From: SXVE01 sp036388895
GTDB taxonomy: Bacteria > Acidobacteriota > Blastocatellia > Pyrinomonadales > Pyrinomonadaceae
Length of the DNA: 64,000 nt
Assembly (NCBI GenBank): GCA_036388895.1
Contig: DASVQY010000061.1
Coordinates: 58,370 to 122,369, forward strand
Direction of reading: 5' to 3'
Each line of letters opens with the position of its first letter. Position 1 is the first letter of the stretch. The position numbers were made by a program, and so were the translations under genes. Of this stretch, positions 44,143-52,725 are shown in pieces. Under the pieces are notes generated by a model that saw nothing but the letters and a program-made list of their open reading frames with translations, ran no database searches and was not told the origin of the DNA.

Positions 44143-44286
44143 TCATTTTGTCTTGAGGTAAACCCCGAGAAACAGCAAAATCACGAATAGAAACACCAAA
44201 AAGGCGTATAAAAGAAAACCTCCGAAAAAGACTTCTTCTTCCGGTATCATTTCGTCGTCTCGTTGCTTTGTTTTTTCTGTTTTCAT
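44143..44286 (-). CDS. 47-residue single-span membrane protein
   Basis: The frame reads from ATG 44286 to TGA 44143-44145. The protein opens with an acidic/basic head (KTEKTKQRDDEMIPEEEVFF), then one helix (GGFLLYAFLVFLFVILLFLG) and a KTK end. It is the first of two tandem micro membrane proteins. The upstream stretch is A-rich with no obvious Shine-Dalgarno. The acidic patch just before the membrane is reminiscent of small respiratory-complex subunits, which is speculation. Confidence 0.6.
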   Translation of the reverse strand: MKTEKTKQRDDEMIPEEEVFFGGFLLYAFLVFLFVILLFLGVYLKTK

Positions 44287-44331
44287 TTTTTTGTTTTTAG
44301 TTTCTAAATTAATTCGGCAAATTTGTGATTA

Positions 44332-44541
44332 TTAAATGCCGATTTTTTCACAGGATTGCCGTTCTAAAAACTTCTTAGACGAGGAATTTTCTGCTTCCCG
44401 TTTTCGTCTCAGCTCAACAATCCACGATTCGACAGTCGCCCTTGCGACGCGCTTTTCGCTCTTTTTAGCTGAATTGTCTGTTCTAGCATCAGGCGTTGCG
44501 TTTTTATCGCGCTCGGCTCGCTTGATAATTTTTACTTTCAT
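44332..44541 (-). CDS. Small basic protein, paralogue of the 52408 protein
   Basis: A 69-residue protein: MKVKIIKRAERDKNATPDAR with a charged middle, then RATVESWIVELRRKREAENS. It shares the layout K(I/V)K(I/V)IK at the start and (T)xxVESWI followed by R/E-rich helix with the 63-residue protein at 52408, so the two are paralogues. No domain recognised. The first of the two micro membrane genes starts 46 bp downstream on the same strand. Confidence 0.6.
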   Translation of the reverse strand: MKVKIIKRAERDKNATPDARTDNSAKKSEKRVARATVESWIVELRRKREAENSSSKKFLERQSCEKIGI

Positions 44542-44968
44542 GTATTTCAGAAAATGCTCGATGTTTTATGTTTCGTTAATATGCATCTCAAAACTTGTTC
44601 CAAACTTCGGCAGTTTTTGTACTTCTTGTAAAGTCTTTTAATTTGCTGTGTTAGGCGGAAAGCGTATTTATTTATGGAAAGGTAAGAAAAAATAAAGGGT
44701 CGTTATTTCAACCTGATTGTCGGCATATCGTCTGCTCTCGTATCAATCCTTAAAAGTGAATCCTCCCCAGCGTGTGCTTCGCTCGCAGCATCGGAACTGG
44801 GCGGCGTACTAGTTCTCGTTTTGCTGGAACCAGCTTTTTAGGATTCGTAGTTTTGTTGATTTATTATCGAAGATTTTTTTTAGCAGGTAAACTTTCCCGT
44901 AAGCATGCAATTGATTCTTGGAATTAAACGGCGAATTAGTAAACAGGAGTATTTTCGCCGTTACCACG
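44542..44968. other. Intergenic region, no gene seen
   Basis: Frames here are short and unlike protein. No clear promoter or hairpin beyond scattered AT-rich stretches. Confidence 0.3.
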
Positions 44969-45397
44969 ATGAAAAAATATTTTCTTTTAATCGTTTTTAT
45001 TTTTCTATCAATGTGCCGCGCCTCGCAGTCGAGTTCTCCGCTTTATATCGAGTTCACCCTAATTCCGCCGCAGGATGAAGGCGGTTCAGATAAAATGACT
45101 GACATAGCGGGACTGTTTCCGGCGCAAAATCAGGACAACATATAGTTTTGTTCGCAAAAAGCGGATGGCGTCAACTCTGGGCTACGGCACATATATTTTA
45201 ACCGTTAGCGACATTTCTCGTTTGGATCCGGCTTGCATTTTGAGCATGTCAACCTGGGACCGCTGAAATCCGGTCAAAATCACCGCGTAATGAACGTCGC
45301 TATTTCACCGAAAAGCGACGGGATGTTGCTGGCGTTTTTTATATCAAAAAGTATGGAAAACTTGCCCGGTGATCAAGTTTCAGAGCTTATTGGTTAA
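44969..45397 (+). pseudogene. Decayed small exported protein gene
   Basis: From ATG 44969 the frame encodes a leader (MKKYFLLIVFIFLSMCRAS) and SPLYIEFTLIPPQDEGGSDK-MTDIAGLFPAQNQDNI, then TAG at 45143-45145. A +1 shift restores VLFAKSGWRQLWATAHIF. The original frame is again protein-like later (GSGLHFEHVNLGPLKSGQNH, RVMNVAISPKSDGMLLAFF) and ends at TAA 45395. The opening 'IEFT.IPP.DEGG.DK...I.G' followed by 'IVLFAKSG' is a pattern I know from secreted acidobacterial regulatory proteins; function unknown. Stops and shifts show it is no longer intact. Confidence 0.6.
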
Positions 45398-45410
45398 TGC
45401 AAATTTTTCG

Positions 45411-45830
45411 TTAAACTTGTTCAACGCCAATCATTAAATAGATTGTCATTAATAGGGACAAAACGATTACTATAATCGTGATGAGAACGATCAGCCATTG
45501 GTCGGCTGTCACTTCACCGCGTTTGATCTGCCGGTTAACGACCATATAGCGCCATGCCGCCAAGAGCACAAGTAGCATGCCGAAAAGGACCATTCCGATG
45601 CCGAGTGGAATTGACTCGCCCATGCCGGTAAAGTTAGACGAAATATGAAGTCCAGATTCGCCGAGCCAAACCCGAACTTTTGCGAGAGCGAAACCGAGCG
45701 CGATAATTGAAATTCCAGTGCGAACCCATGCCAGAAAAGTCCGCTCGTTTGCCAGGTATTCGGTCGCTAAATCTTTCGGCTGCATCGCGCCTTTTTGGGT
45801 TTGAATCAAATTGGCGGATTCGTTTTTCAT
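45411..45830 (-). CDS. DUF202 (YidH-like) membrane protein
   Basis: A 139-residue protein with three membrane helices. The DUF202 signature is AQP-type head DLATEYLANERTFLAWVRTG followed by SIIALGFALAKV; then IPLGIGMVLFGMLLVLLAAW and a final LIVLITIIVIVLSLLMTIYL. Family function unknown, often stress-associated. It is next to a universal stress protein gene on the same strand. Confidence 0.92.
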   Translation of the reverse strand: MKNESANLIQTQKGAMQPKDLATEYLANERTFLAWVRTGISIIALGFALAKVRVWLGESGLHISSNFTGMGESIPLGIGMVLFGMLLVLLAAWRYMVVNRQIKRGEVTADQWLIVLITIIVIVLSLLMTIYLMIGVEQV

Positions 45831-45960
45831 TTCTGATCGTCCTTTGGAAAAATAAGATTAGCTGATTGTAGGCGCATTGTTCGGGACAGCATCAATTTCC
45901 GCAAAATCTAACGAAATGATTTAAACATCATGAATATATCCGAGCTTGACGCCGAAACCT

Positions 45961-46440
45961 TTAAGTTAGCTCTTTCGAAAGACTGTCCTTTCCGCGCACT
46001 ACAAGCACCGAACACGGCGCGTGATTGAGAACTGCGTCTGAAACCGAGCCGAGCATCATTCTTCGCCAAAAACCGTAGGCATGTGAGCCTATGACGATTA
46101 AGTCTGCATTCCAGCTTTCAGCCGCTTCAATAATGGCGCGCGGCGGCGCATCCTGAATTACTTCGCTCGTTAAATCGAGCCTCGATTGCGGAAACAACAG
46201 GCGTAATTGGTCGGCGGCGTCTTCGGCGTAGGCAGCCGCTCCGGCGTGTCCTGCTTCTTCGAGTTGGTCGTAAAAATCCGGCGAGCCTTCCAACGTTGGG
46301 TCTGAAGGCAATATAAGCGGAAGCTCAAAAGCCGAAATTACTTTAAAGCTCGTATTTGCCGGATCGGCAATGATGTTGCGACAGAATTCGACTGCCGCTT
46401 TGCTGAATTCAGAGCCGTCAGCGGCGATTAAAATTTTCAT
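45961..46440 (-). CDS. Universal stress protein, UspA family
   Basis: A 159-residue single-domain UspA protein. It opens with MKILIAADGSEFSKAAVEFC and has the nucleotide-binding glycine motif IVIGSHAYGFWRRMMLGSVS followed by DAVLNHAPCSVLVVRG. Presence of GxxxG...GS suggests ATP binding. The role in stress survival is the family expectation. It begins the minus-strand pair with the DUF202 gene. Confidence 0.94.
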   Translation of the reverse strand: MKILIAADGSEFSKAAVEFCRNIIADPANTSFKVISAFELPLILPSDPTLEGSPDFYDQLEEAGHAGAAAYAEDAADQLRLLFPQSRLDLTSEVIQDAPPRAIIEAAESWNADLIVIGSHAYGFWRRMMLGSVSDAVLNHAPCSVLVVRGKDSLSKELT

Positions 46441-46804
46441 ACAATCTTCCTTTTAACAATTACGTTTCTATTCTTCGTCAAACTTCAATTCAGCGATACC
46501 GATTTCATGTTTAAAGCAACGCGTATGCCTGTTTTGTTAATAATGCTTTTAAAGTTTAAAAGGACGATTTTATAGAAATTCAGCCTTCGGTGCGGAGTGG
46601 AAGCTGACAAAATCCCGACTTGTGCCGAGATGTCGTCACAACTTATTTTTCGGTATTTGGTCAGTCACAAAATGGTTTGTCAATTAAAAACTGTATTTCA
46701 GCCTGTTTTAAATAAATTGGAAAGGAAATTTTTTGAGGGCATAGAATTTGTAGTAGTAAAGAGCAGTTTTTATTTCTATAAATTTTTATAAATGGAGTTT
46801 ACAT
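46441..46804. other. Intergenic region between usp and dps
   Basis: Divergent promoter region. A 64-codon frame (46597-46791) is not protein-like and has no ribosome site. No repeat seen. Confidence 0.35.
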
Positions 46805-47353
46805 ATGACACTTGCAAACAAAAGAACCATCGAAAGAATCGTTTCCTATCCCGCTCCGATGCAGCTCGCGACGCCGACGAGCCTGGCGTCGGACGAGGTG
46901 CGAGAAATCGTCGAAACGGTTAATCCGCTGATCGCCGACGCTTTCGCGCTTTATCTAAAGACGAAAAATTTCCACTGGCATCTTTCCGGCTCGCATTTTC
47001 GTGAATATCATTTGTTGTTCGACGAGCACGCCGATTCGATTTTCGATTCGATTGACCCGCTCGCCGAACGCGTGCGGAGAATCGGCGGCACGACCATCAG
47101 AAGCATCTCGCACGTCAGCCAACTGCAAACAATCGAAGACGACAACCGCGACCTTGTATTGCCCGACGAAATGGTTGCCGAACTAATCGCCGACAATTTA
47201 AAGCTCGCCCGGCAGCAGCGCGACGCCATCGAAATCTGCGAGCGCCGCCGCGACACGCCGACGAGCAACGTTTTGCAGGACGTTCTCGACCAAACCGAAC
47301 GGCGCATCTGGTTTTTGTATGAAGTCAGCCGGGGCGGGGAAAACGAGCTTTAA
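46805..47353 (+). CDS. dps: Dps family DNA-binding ferritin-like protein
   Basis: A 182-residue Dps protein that oxidises and stores iron with H2O2 and shields DNA. The ferroxidase-site residues are in KTKNFHWHLSGSHFREYHLL (HWH) and FDEHADSIFDSIDPLAERVR (D/E pair at the dimer interface). The ~25-residue N-terminal extension with Lys/Arg may bind DNA. A GGAG site precedes the ATG. Companion stress genes surround it. Confidence 0.94.
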   Translation: MTLANKRTIERIVSYPAPMQLATPTSLASDEVREIVETVNPLIADAFALYLKTKNFHWHLSGSHFREYHLLFDEHADSIFDSIDPLAERVRRIGGTTIRSISHVSQLQTIEDDNRDLVLPDEMVAELIADNLKLARQQRDAIEICERRRDTPTSNVLQDVLDQTERRIWFLYEVSRGGENEL

Positions 47354-47461
47354 TTTTTCTAAACGGCTGGATTAAATTGATAAAACATAATTGGGTTTAG
47401 AAGAGGCACATTTAATAGTTTCGCAAACGAAACTGTTTCAGGTTTTTGCCGGAGGTATTCA

Positions 47462-47851
47462 ATGGAAGAACATTCTGAAAAAAATGGAATCATCAATCAG
47501 TCCAGCCTATTTTCGGTTGCGGAAACTCTTGACCGGCTCGAATCCTTTTTCAAATCAAAAGGAATGACGATTTTTGCGAGAATTGACCAGAAAGCGGCGG
47601 CGCAAAAGGTGGGGCTAGATATGCGCCCCACCGAGTTGCTGATTTTCGGCGATCCGCGCGCCGGAACGCTTTTGATGAATGAGTATCCTTCGCTGGCGAT
47701 TGATTTGCCGCTCAAAGCATTGGCTTGGGAAGATGATAAAATGCAGGTCTGGATCAGTTACAACAGTCCTGCATTTTATAAAGAGCGCCACCAAATGCGC
47801 GAGGAGCCGTTTCAGTCAATTGGCGGCTTGATTACTAAAGCGCTCGAATAA
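47462..47851 (+). CDS. DUF302 family protein
   Basis: A 129-residue soluble protein with the DUF302 pattern: SVAETLDRLESFFKSKGMTI-FARIDQKAAA, then TELLIFGDPRAGTLLMNE and SLAIDLPLKALAWEDDKMQV followed by WISYNSPAFY. Function unknown; relatives occur in stress and metal contexts. Ribosome site GGAGG. It is probably co-transcribed with dps, 108 bp upstream. Confidence 0.9.
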   Translation: MEEHSEKNGIINQSSLFSVAETLDRLESFFKSKGMTIFARIDQKAAAQKVGLDMRPTELLIFGDPRAGTLLMNEYPSLAIDLPLKALAWEDDKMQVWISYNSPAFYKERHQMREEPFQSIGGLITKALE

Positions 47852-48214
47852 CGGCGCAGCAGGTTTTTTTGCCTGTTAAATTATTAAACGAACGTCATAA
47901 ATTGGATTGTAAATAGAGTTTTACAAAATTTCTCATTTATTCATAAACTCTCCTGCCGCTAGCTCTGATTAAATTTTGCCATTATCGCCCTGATTCATAA
48001 ATACAACTATTTGGTTATCAAAACTAACTTCTACAGAGGTAGGAAAAAAAACTTCTATCTTGGGATTTCCTTTTGAATTAAATCAGGCAGAATTCATTAC
48101 GAATCACGAGATAAAACTTTTGAAGTTGAATGAAAGGCTTATTTCTTAGGCTTTTACAAACTTAATCAGAAATATTCACGATTGCTTTAAAACGCACAGA
48201 CGACAGACAGCTAA
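47852..48214. promoter_or_regulatory. Upstream region of the sigma-54 activator gene, holds element copy 1
   Basis: No gene. It carries the first copy of the three-fold repeated element (see 48010-48096). Confidence 0.5.
48010..48096 (+). promoter_or_regulatory. Repeated stress-island cis element, copy 1
   Basis: The 29-nt core at 48038-48066 starts GGTAG, has an A-run and then CTTCTATC and TTGGGAT. It matches copies 2 and 3 without gaps. The flanks are weaker: TTGGTTAT at 48011-48018 in place of the upstream TGGTATT box, and GCAGAATTCA at 48087 in place of GCAAACTACC. It lies 177 bp before the sigma-54 activator start. Confidence 0.7.
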
Positions 48215-49300
48215 ATGAGGTTTAAAACTATGCTTACAGATGTTGGTAGATACGAATACGGCGATTCATTCACAACAGGCGGGGGAGATACATATCAGGC
48301 AGCAAAAATTGCGAGTGAGTTTAAACGAGATGGGCAGGATTTTGCTGGAATTATCGGCAGCAGCGCAATACTTAAACAGGTTTTGCATCAGGCACGAGTT
48401 GTCGCCTCGACAGATTCAACCGTTCTGATTCTGGGAGAAACGGGAACCGGCAAAGAATTGATTGCGAAAGCAATTCACGATCTAAGCAGCCGGCGCAACC
48501 AGAAATTCGTCAAATTAAACTGTGCGGCGCTGCCTGCCACTCTGGTTGAAGCGGAATTGTTCGGGCACGAACGCGGCGCTTTTACAGGAGCGACCAATCA
48601 GCGCGCCGGACGTTTTGAGTTGGCTCATCGGGGCACCTTTCTTTTAGATGAAGTCGGCGATTTGCCGCTTGAATTACAGCCGAAAATTTTGCGGATTCTT
48701 CAGGAACAGGAATTCGAGCGGCTGGGCAGTTCGCGCACGCAAAAGGTTGATGTGCGGCTTATCGCCGCCACGCATCAGAATCTGATCGAAAAAATCGAAG
48801 AAAATGAATTCCGACGGGATTTGTATTACCGTTTGAACGTCTTTCCAATAAAGCTTCCGGCTCTGCGCGAGCGGCGCGAGGACATTATGGCGCTGGCGTG
48901 TCATTTCGCTCAAAAATACGCGGCGAAAATGCGAAGACGGATTGAGGAAATCCCGCTCTCCACGCTTAAGCTTTTGCGCGATTATGACTATCCCGGCAAC
49001 GTGCGCGAGCTGGAGAATATAATCGAGCGAGCCGTAATTCTCGCCGCTGACGACGGAGTTTTGCGGTCTGAATATTTGCATCTCGATGAAACTGCGCCGA
49101 GACAGGCATCTTCGACAAACGAGGGAACGCTTGCCGTCTTTGAGCGCAAATTCATTTTGCAAACTCTGGAAAAGACTGATTGGAAAGTCGGCGGCGAGCG
49201 CGGTGCGGCTGCGAGTCTCGGTCTAAAGCGGACGACTTTAATTTCCAAAATGGAAAAACTGGGCATCGCCCGTCAATCGGAGTATAGGGCGGTCGGTTGA
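48215..49300 (+). CDS. Sigma-54-dependent transcriptional activator (NtrC/FhlA-like, no receiver)
   Basis: A 361-residue protein. A short N-terminus of ~45 residues has no receiver or GAF domain. The AAA+ domain (45-280) has Walker A GETGTGKE (74-81), the sigma-54-contacting GAFTGA loop (121-126), Walker B TFLLDEVGDLPLELQPKIL and the sensor II region NVRELENIIERAVILA. A Fis-type helix-turn-helix ends the protein (GERGAAASLGLKRTTLISKM). The lack of a sensory domain suggests control by expression level or by a partner, perhaps the kinase gene downstream. Repeated-element copy 1 lies in its upstream region, so autoregulation is possible. Confidence 0.94.
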   Translation: MRFKTMLTDVGRYEYGDSFTTGGGDTYQAAKIASEFKRDGQDFAGIIGSSAILKQVLHQARVVASTDSTVLILGETGTGKELIAKAIHDLSSRRNQKFVKLNCAALPATLVEAELFGHERGAFTGATNQRAGRFELAHRGTFLLDEVGDLPLELQPKILRILQEQEFERLGSSRTQKVDVRLIAATHQNLIEKIEENEFRRDLYYRLNVFPIKLPALRERREDIMALACHFAQKYAAKMRRRIEEIPLSTLKLLRDYDYPGNVRELENIIERAVILAADDGVLRSEYLHLDETAPRQASSTNEGTLAVFERKFILQTLEKTDWKVGGERGAAASLGLKRTTLISKMEKLGIARQSEYRAVG

Positions 49301-49405
49301 CGCTAATGATATGGGAAAATGCGGAACAACAGAGCGGCGCAAAAAAAATCGCACGTTAAATTGAAATCAGACTCTTTTGCGAAGCTCCGTTTGATTTAAA
49401 GAGAG

Positions 49406-50290
49406 ATGAAAATGAACAACGCAAATGCGAATTTATTCAAGCCTCTAAATGATCTCGAAGGCTCAATCCGAGAATGCATAGAAATAATCAAACGCGAGCG
49501 TGAGGCGCGGCTCAAAGCGGAAAACGCTAATCGTCAGAAGGACACCATTTTAGCCGTCGTGGCGCACGAATTGCGAAATCCGCTGCAATCAATCTCCGGC
49601 TGGCTCAATTTACTGCGCTGCGGAAATCTCGATCAGCAGAACGCGGAGTTTGCGGTAGAAGCTATCGAGCGCGGCATCAAACTGCAAACTAAATTGATCG
49701 AAGACCTTTTCGACGCCGCGCAAATTACCAGCGGAAAACTTCGCCTTAATCTGCGCGAAATCGAAATTTCTCCTCTTATTTCAGGAGTTTTAAACGATTT
49801 GAAAATTTTAGCGGAAGCCAAACAAATTGAGATACAGGCTGTCAGTCCGCCGAATTTGGGGCGTTTGACAGCCGACGCCGAACGGCTCGAACAGGTTTTG
49901 CGTAATCTGCTTACGAACGCCATTAAATTTACGCCGCCGTCCGGGAAAATTACTGTCAAAACGAATCGCTCAAAATCGGGCATTGAAATAGAGGTTTGCG
50001 ACACGGGGCGCGGAATTGACGCTTCTTTTCTGCCGCACTTATTTGAGCCTTTCACACAGTTTTCCCGCTCAGACGAAACAAACCGAAACGGCTTAGGCTT
50101 GGGGCTTTCCATTGTTCGCCGGATAGTCGAACTTCACGGCGGAAATATCGTCGCAGAAAGCGCGGGCGTCGAACAGGGGGCGATATTCAAGGTTCAAATT
50201 CCGCTTAACCCGACGGGCGCATTACCAGAACTCAAGAGGAGCCAGAGTTTTGTCGGGGAGACAAAAACGTTGAATCAACTTTACCAATAA
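49406..50290 (+). CDS. Soluble sensor histidine kinase (HisKA/HATPase)
   Basis: A 294-residue kinase with no membrane segment. A ~40-residue coiled N-terminus (EIIKREREARLKAENANRQ) precedes the H-box AVVAHELRNPLQSISGWLN (His ~54). The ATPase part has LEQVLRNLLTNAIKFTP, VCDTGRGIDASFLPHLF and GLGLGLSIVRRIVELHGG. No sensor domain, so the signal or partner must bind the coiled N-terminus or arrive by another protein. It follows the sigma-54 activator by 105 bp and may modify it or an unlinked regulator; no receiver protein is encoded nearby. Confidence 0.93.
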   Translation: MKMNNANANLFKPLNDLEGSIRECIEIIKREREARLKAENANRQKDTILAVVAHELRNPLQSISGWLNLLRCGNLDQQNAEFAVEAIERGIKLQTKLIEDLFDAAQITSGKLRLNLREIEISPLISGVLNDLKILAEAKQIEIQAVSPPNLGRLTADAERLEQVLRNLLTNAIKFTPPSGKITVKTNRSKSGIEIEVCDTGRGIDASFLPHLFEPFTQFSRSDETNRNGLGLGLSIVRRIVELHGGNIVAESAGVEQGAIFKVQIPLNPTGALPELKRSQSFVGETKTLNQLYQ

Positions 50291-50606
50291 GGATTCTTAA
50301 AGACTTTTTGAAGCTAAATATTTATCACATTTCAAGAAGTTGTAATTATTCATTAAATAAGAATCTTCAATGCCAGGCACTAATGCACTCTAAGCCTTAC
50401 AAAACAGCTTCGTCACTGAACGATGGGATTAATACTTTAGTGGTATTTGCTTGTAAACAAACTTGGGTAGAAAAAAAACATTCTATCTTGGGATGCGCGC
50501 TCGATCTGAAATCCGCAAACTACCTTTAATAAAAACATAAATAAGCAGCAGCGGAAAACAAGTTTCGCGCTGTTCTTCCGCAAACAGTTTTTAAAGGAGA
50601 AAACAA
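50291..50606. promoter_or_regulatory. Upstream region of the hydrolase-DUF6130 gene, holds element copy 2
   Basis: No gene. Contains element copy 2 (50438-50524) and, just before the start codon, a small hairpin (GCGGAA near 50552 pairing with TTCCGC near 50575). Confidence 0.5.
50438..50524 (+). promoter_or_regulatory. Repeated stress-island cis element, copy 2
   Basis: Core at 50466-50494 (GGTAG, eight A, CATTCTATC, TTGGGAT). An upstream box TAGTGGTATTT at 50438-50448 starts 28 bp before the core, and a downstream box GCAAACTACC at 50515-50524 starts 49 bp after it. Copy 3 shares both boxes at identical distances. It lies 141 bp before the hydrolase-DUF6130 start. Confidence 0.75.
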
Positions 50607-51896
50607 GTGAAAAATTTAGCTGTAATTTCAACAGTTCTAGGTGGTTCTTGGTATAGCTTAGGCTTATTGACTGCTTTCGGGTTGATTTACTTGGCTGTCG
50701 TAATTCCTTCAGTGCAGGCGCAAAATGCAAGCGCCAAAAAACCGGTTATCGTGATGGTTCACGGCGCATACGCCGACGGATCGAGCTGGAATAAGGTCAT
50801 CCCGTTGCTGCAAGCCAGAGGCTACACGGTCGTCTCGGTGCAGAATCCGCTGTCTTCACTTAAAGACGACGTAGCGGCGACCAACCGCGTCATCAATCTG
50901 CAAACCGACCCGGTTGTGCTGGTCGGGCACTCGTGGGCTGGCGTCGTCATTACAGAGGCAGGCAACAACCCGAAAGTCAAAGCGTTGGTTTACGTTTCGG
51001 GGGCGGCTCCCGACGGCGGGCAGTCTCTCGTAGATGCGGCGGCAGGATTTCCTCCGTCGCCTGCGGCGGGAACTGAAATCAAGGACGAAGCCGGTTTTTT
51101 GACGCTTCCGGCATCCTCCATTTCCAAGTATTTCGCTCAGGATTTAACTCCCGCCGAGCAAGGCATTGTAACTGCTACGCAGGGACCGTGGTATGTCGGC
51201 TGCGTCACCGATAAAGTTACCAAAGCAGCCTGGCACGATAAACCATCATGGTGGGTGATTGGTGAGAACGACCATATGGTTAATCCAAAAATGCAGGAGA
51301 AAATGGCTGTCAATATCAAAGCAAAGCTTACAAAACTGCCGACCGGGCATCTCGCTATGCTCGCCGATCCGAAAGCCGTAACGAATGTAATTCTGGACGC
51401 CGCAAACAGCGTGCAAGCGATGAAGGCTAGTGTCGAAACTGCTCCGACAAACTCCGACACTGCAGTCAACAATGTTAGTTATAACCAAGTTGTTTCGCAG
51501 TTACAGGAGCGCGATACAAAGATTCCAACCGCCCGCGATATACTCGGCGCGCCTGGCGTCGTGCCGCTTTCCAAGGAGCAGCCACCGGCAAAGATCATCG
51601 CTGATCCGCCGGTAGCGGAGTGGTTAGCCGAAGGTCGGGTGGTTATCCAATATCGGGCGGAAAATCTGCGCATCGTTCCCGTATTCGGTCCGGCGGCGCT
51701 GGCAGTGACGCCGCGCATCGGACACATTCACGTCACGGTGGACGACACGCTATGGAGGTGGGCAGACGCGAGCGGCGAACCACTCATCATCAACAAGTTG
51801 CCTCCGGGTGCGCATAAAGTCTTAATCGAACTCGTAAACGCCAATCATCAGCCAATTGACAGAACTGTAGTTAGTTTTGTTGTCCCAAACCGATAA
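50607..51896 (+). CDS. Exported alpha/beta hydrolase fused to a DUF6130 domain
   Basis: A 429-residue protein with a signal/anchor helix (residues 15-38). Residues ~45-272 are an alpha/beta hydrolase: IVMVHGAYADGSSW oxyanion region, nucleophile Ser ~109 in VLVGHSWAGVVITEAG, an acidic IGENDHMVNP loop and a catalytic-His-like TGHLAMLADP. Residues ~300-429 form a DUF6130 domain (PRIGHIHVTVDDTLWRWADA, LPPGAHKVLIELVNANHQPI). The hydrolase half is a clear paralogue of the protein at 55209. Substrate unknown; export suggests a periplasmic or surface target. An AAAGGAG site precedes the start. Confidence 0.85.
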   Translation: MKNLAVISTVLGGSWYSLGLLTAFGLIYLAVVIPSVQAQNASAKKPVIVMVHGAYADGSSWNKVIPLLQARGYTVVSVQNPLSSLKDDVAATNRVINLQTDPVVLVGHSWAGVVITEAGNNPKVKALVYVSGAAPDGGQSLVDAAAGFPPSPAAGTEIKDEAGFLTLPASSISKYFAQDLTPAEQGIVTATQGPWYVGCVTDKVTKAAWHDKPSWWVIGENDHMVNPKMQEKMAVNIKAKLTKLPTGHLAMLADPKAVTNVILDAANSVQAMKASVETAPTNSDTAVNNVSYNQVVSQLQERDTKIPTARDILGAPGVVPLSKEQPPAKIIADPPVAEWLAEGRVVIQYRAENLRIVPVFGPAALAVTPRIGHIHVTVDDTLWRWADASGEPLIINKLPPGAHKVLIELVNANHQPIDRTVVSFVVPNR

Positions 51897-51953
51897 CTGT
51901 CAGAGCTGAGACAAAACACGGTCGTTAAGAATTTTTTTTGAAAGGAGAAGGCG

Positions 51954-52349
51954 ATGGAGATCAGGAAAGAATCGGAAACATTTAATCTGCAATGGGAAAA
52001 CGAATACGGATATTCGCAGGCAATCAAAGTCGGCGACACGATTTATCTAGCCGGGCAAGTCAGCCACGACGAGACTGGAAATATCATCGGTGAAGGGGAT
52101 ATGGAGGCACAATTGCGGCAGGCTTACATAAACGTCCAAAATCTGCTCGCGCGTTACGGCGCGACGATGCACAACGTGGTTGACGAAGTGCTTTTTGTCA
52201 CCGACATGGAAGCGGCATTCGCCGCACGGGTGAACTTAGGACAAACAATTTTTGACGGTGCTCCTGTCGTGGCTAGCACTATCGTCCAGATCGAACGCCT
52301 TGCTTTTCCAGAACTGATGATTGAAATCAAATGTGTTGCAAAAGTGTAG
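51954..52349 (+). CDS. RidA (YjgF/YER057c/UK114) family protein
   Basis: A 131-residue RidA-like protein. The family blocks are YSQAIKVGDTIYLAGQVSHD, EAQLRQAYINVQNLLARYG and VASTIVQIERLAFPELMIEI. The Arg after STIVQIE-type strands that binds the carboxylate in canonical RidA is present in this region (IERLAF), so enamine/imine deaminase activity is plausible. It starts 58 bp after the hydrolase-DUF6130 gene with an AAAGGAG site, so the two form an operon. Confidence 0.9.
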   Translation: MEIRKESETFNLQWENEYGYSQAIKVGDTIYLAGQVSHDETGNIIGEGDMEAQLRQAYINVQNLLARYGATMHNVVDEVLFVTDMEAAFAARVNLGQTIFDGAPVVASTIVQIERLAFPELMIEIKCVAKV

Positions 52350-52407
52350 GAGCCGGAAGATTAAAGAATAAATCGGCAATAGAATTGAGCGGACGATTGG
52401 TAATTTC

Positions 52408-52599
52408 ATGAGCAAAATAAAGGTAATTAAAAAGAGCGGGATTAGAGAATTCAACCTTTTGTTTAAACGTAAAGAAGAAATCTCGGAACCGCAATCGAAT
52501 CGACCGGGAACAATTGAAATTGTCGAAAGCTGGATTGCGAATTGGCGCGAGCAGGCTGAAATCAGAAAACGAGTTGCTCTCAGGAAATTGAAACGCTAA
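52408..52599 (+). CDS. Small basic protein, paralogue of the 44332 protein
   Basis: A 63-residue protein: MSKIKVIKKSGIREFNLLFK, a middle EISEPQSNRPGTIEI and then VESWIANWREQAEIRKRV. It shares the K-I/V-K-I/V-IK opening and the VESWI helix with the protein at 44332. It ends the RidA operon. Function unknown; a small nucleic-acid or regulator-binding protein is possible from its charge, not shown. Confidence 0.6.
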   Translation: MSKIKVIKKSGIREFNLLFKRKEEISEPQSNRPGTIEIVESWIANWREQAEIRKRVALRKLKR

Positions 52600-52725
52600 A
52601 GCCTTTATATGTTTCGGCAAAGATCACAGCTCGATTAAACCTTTTGATTTTCGTCTGATACTTCCGCAATTATCAATGAAAACCGAGCTTCGATTGGTTT
52701 TGGAAAGCAAAAATCATTAACCCGA

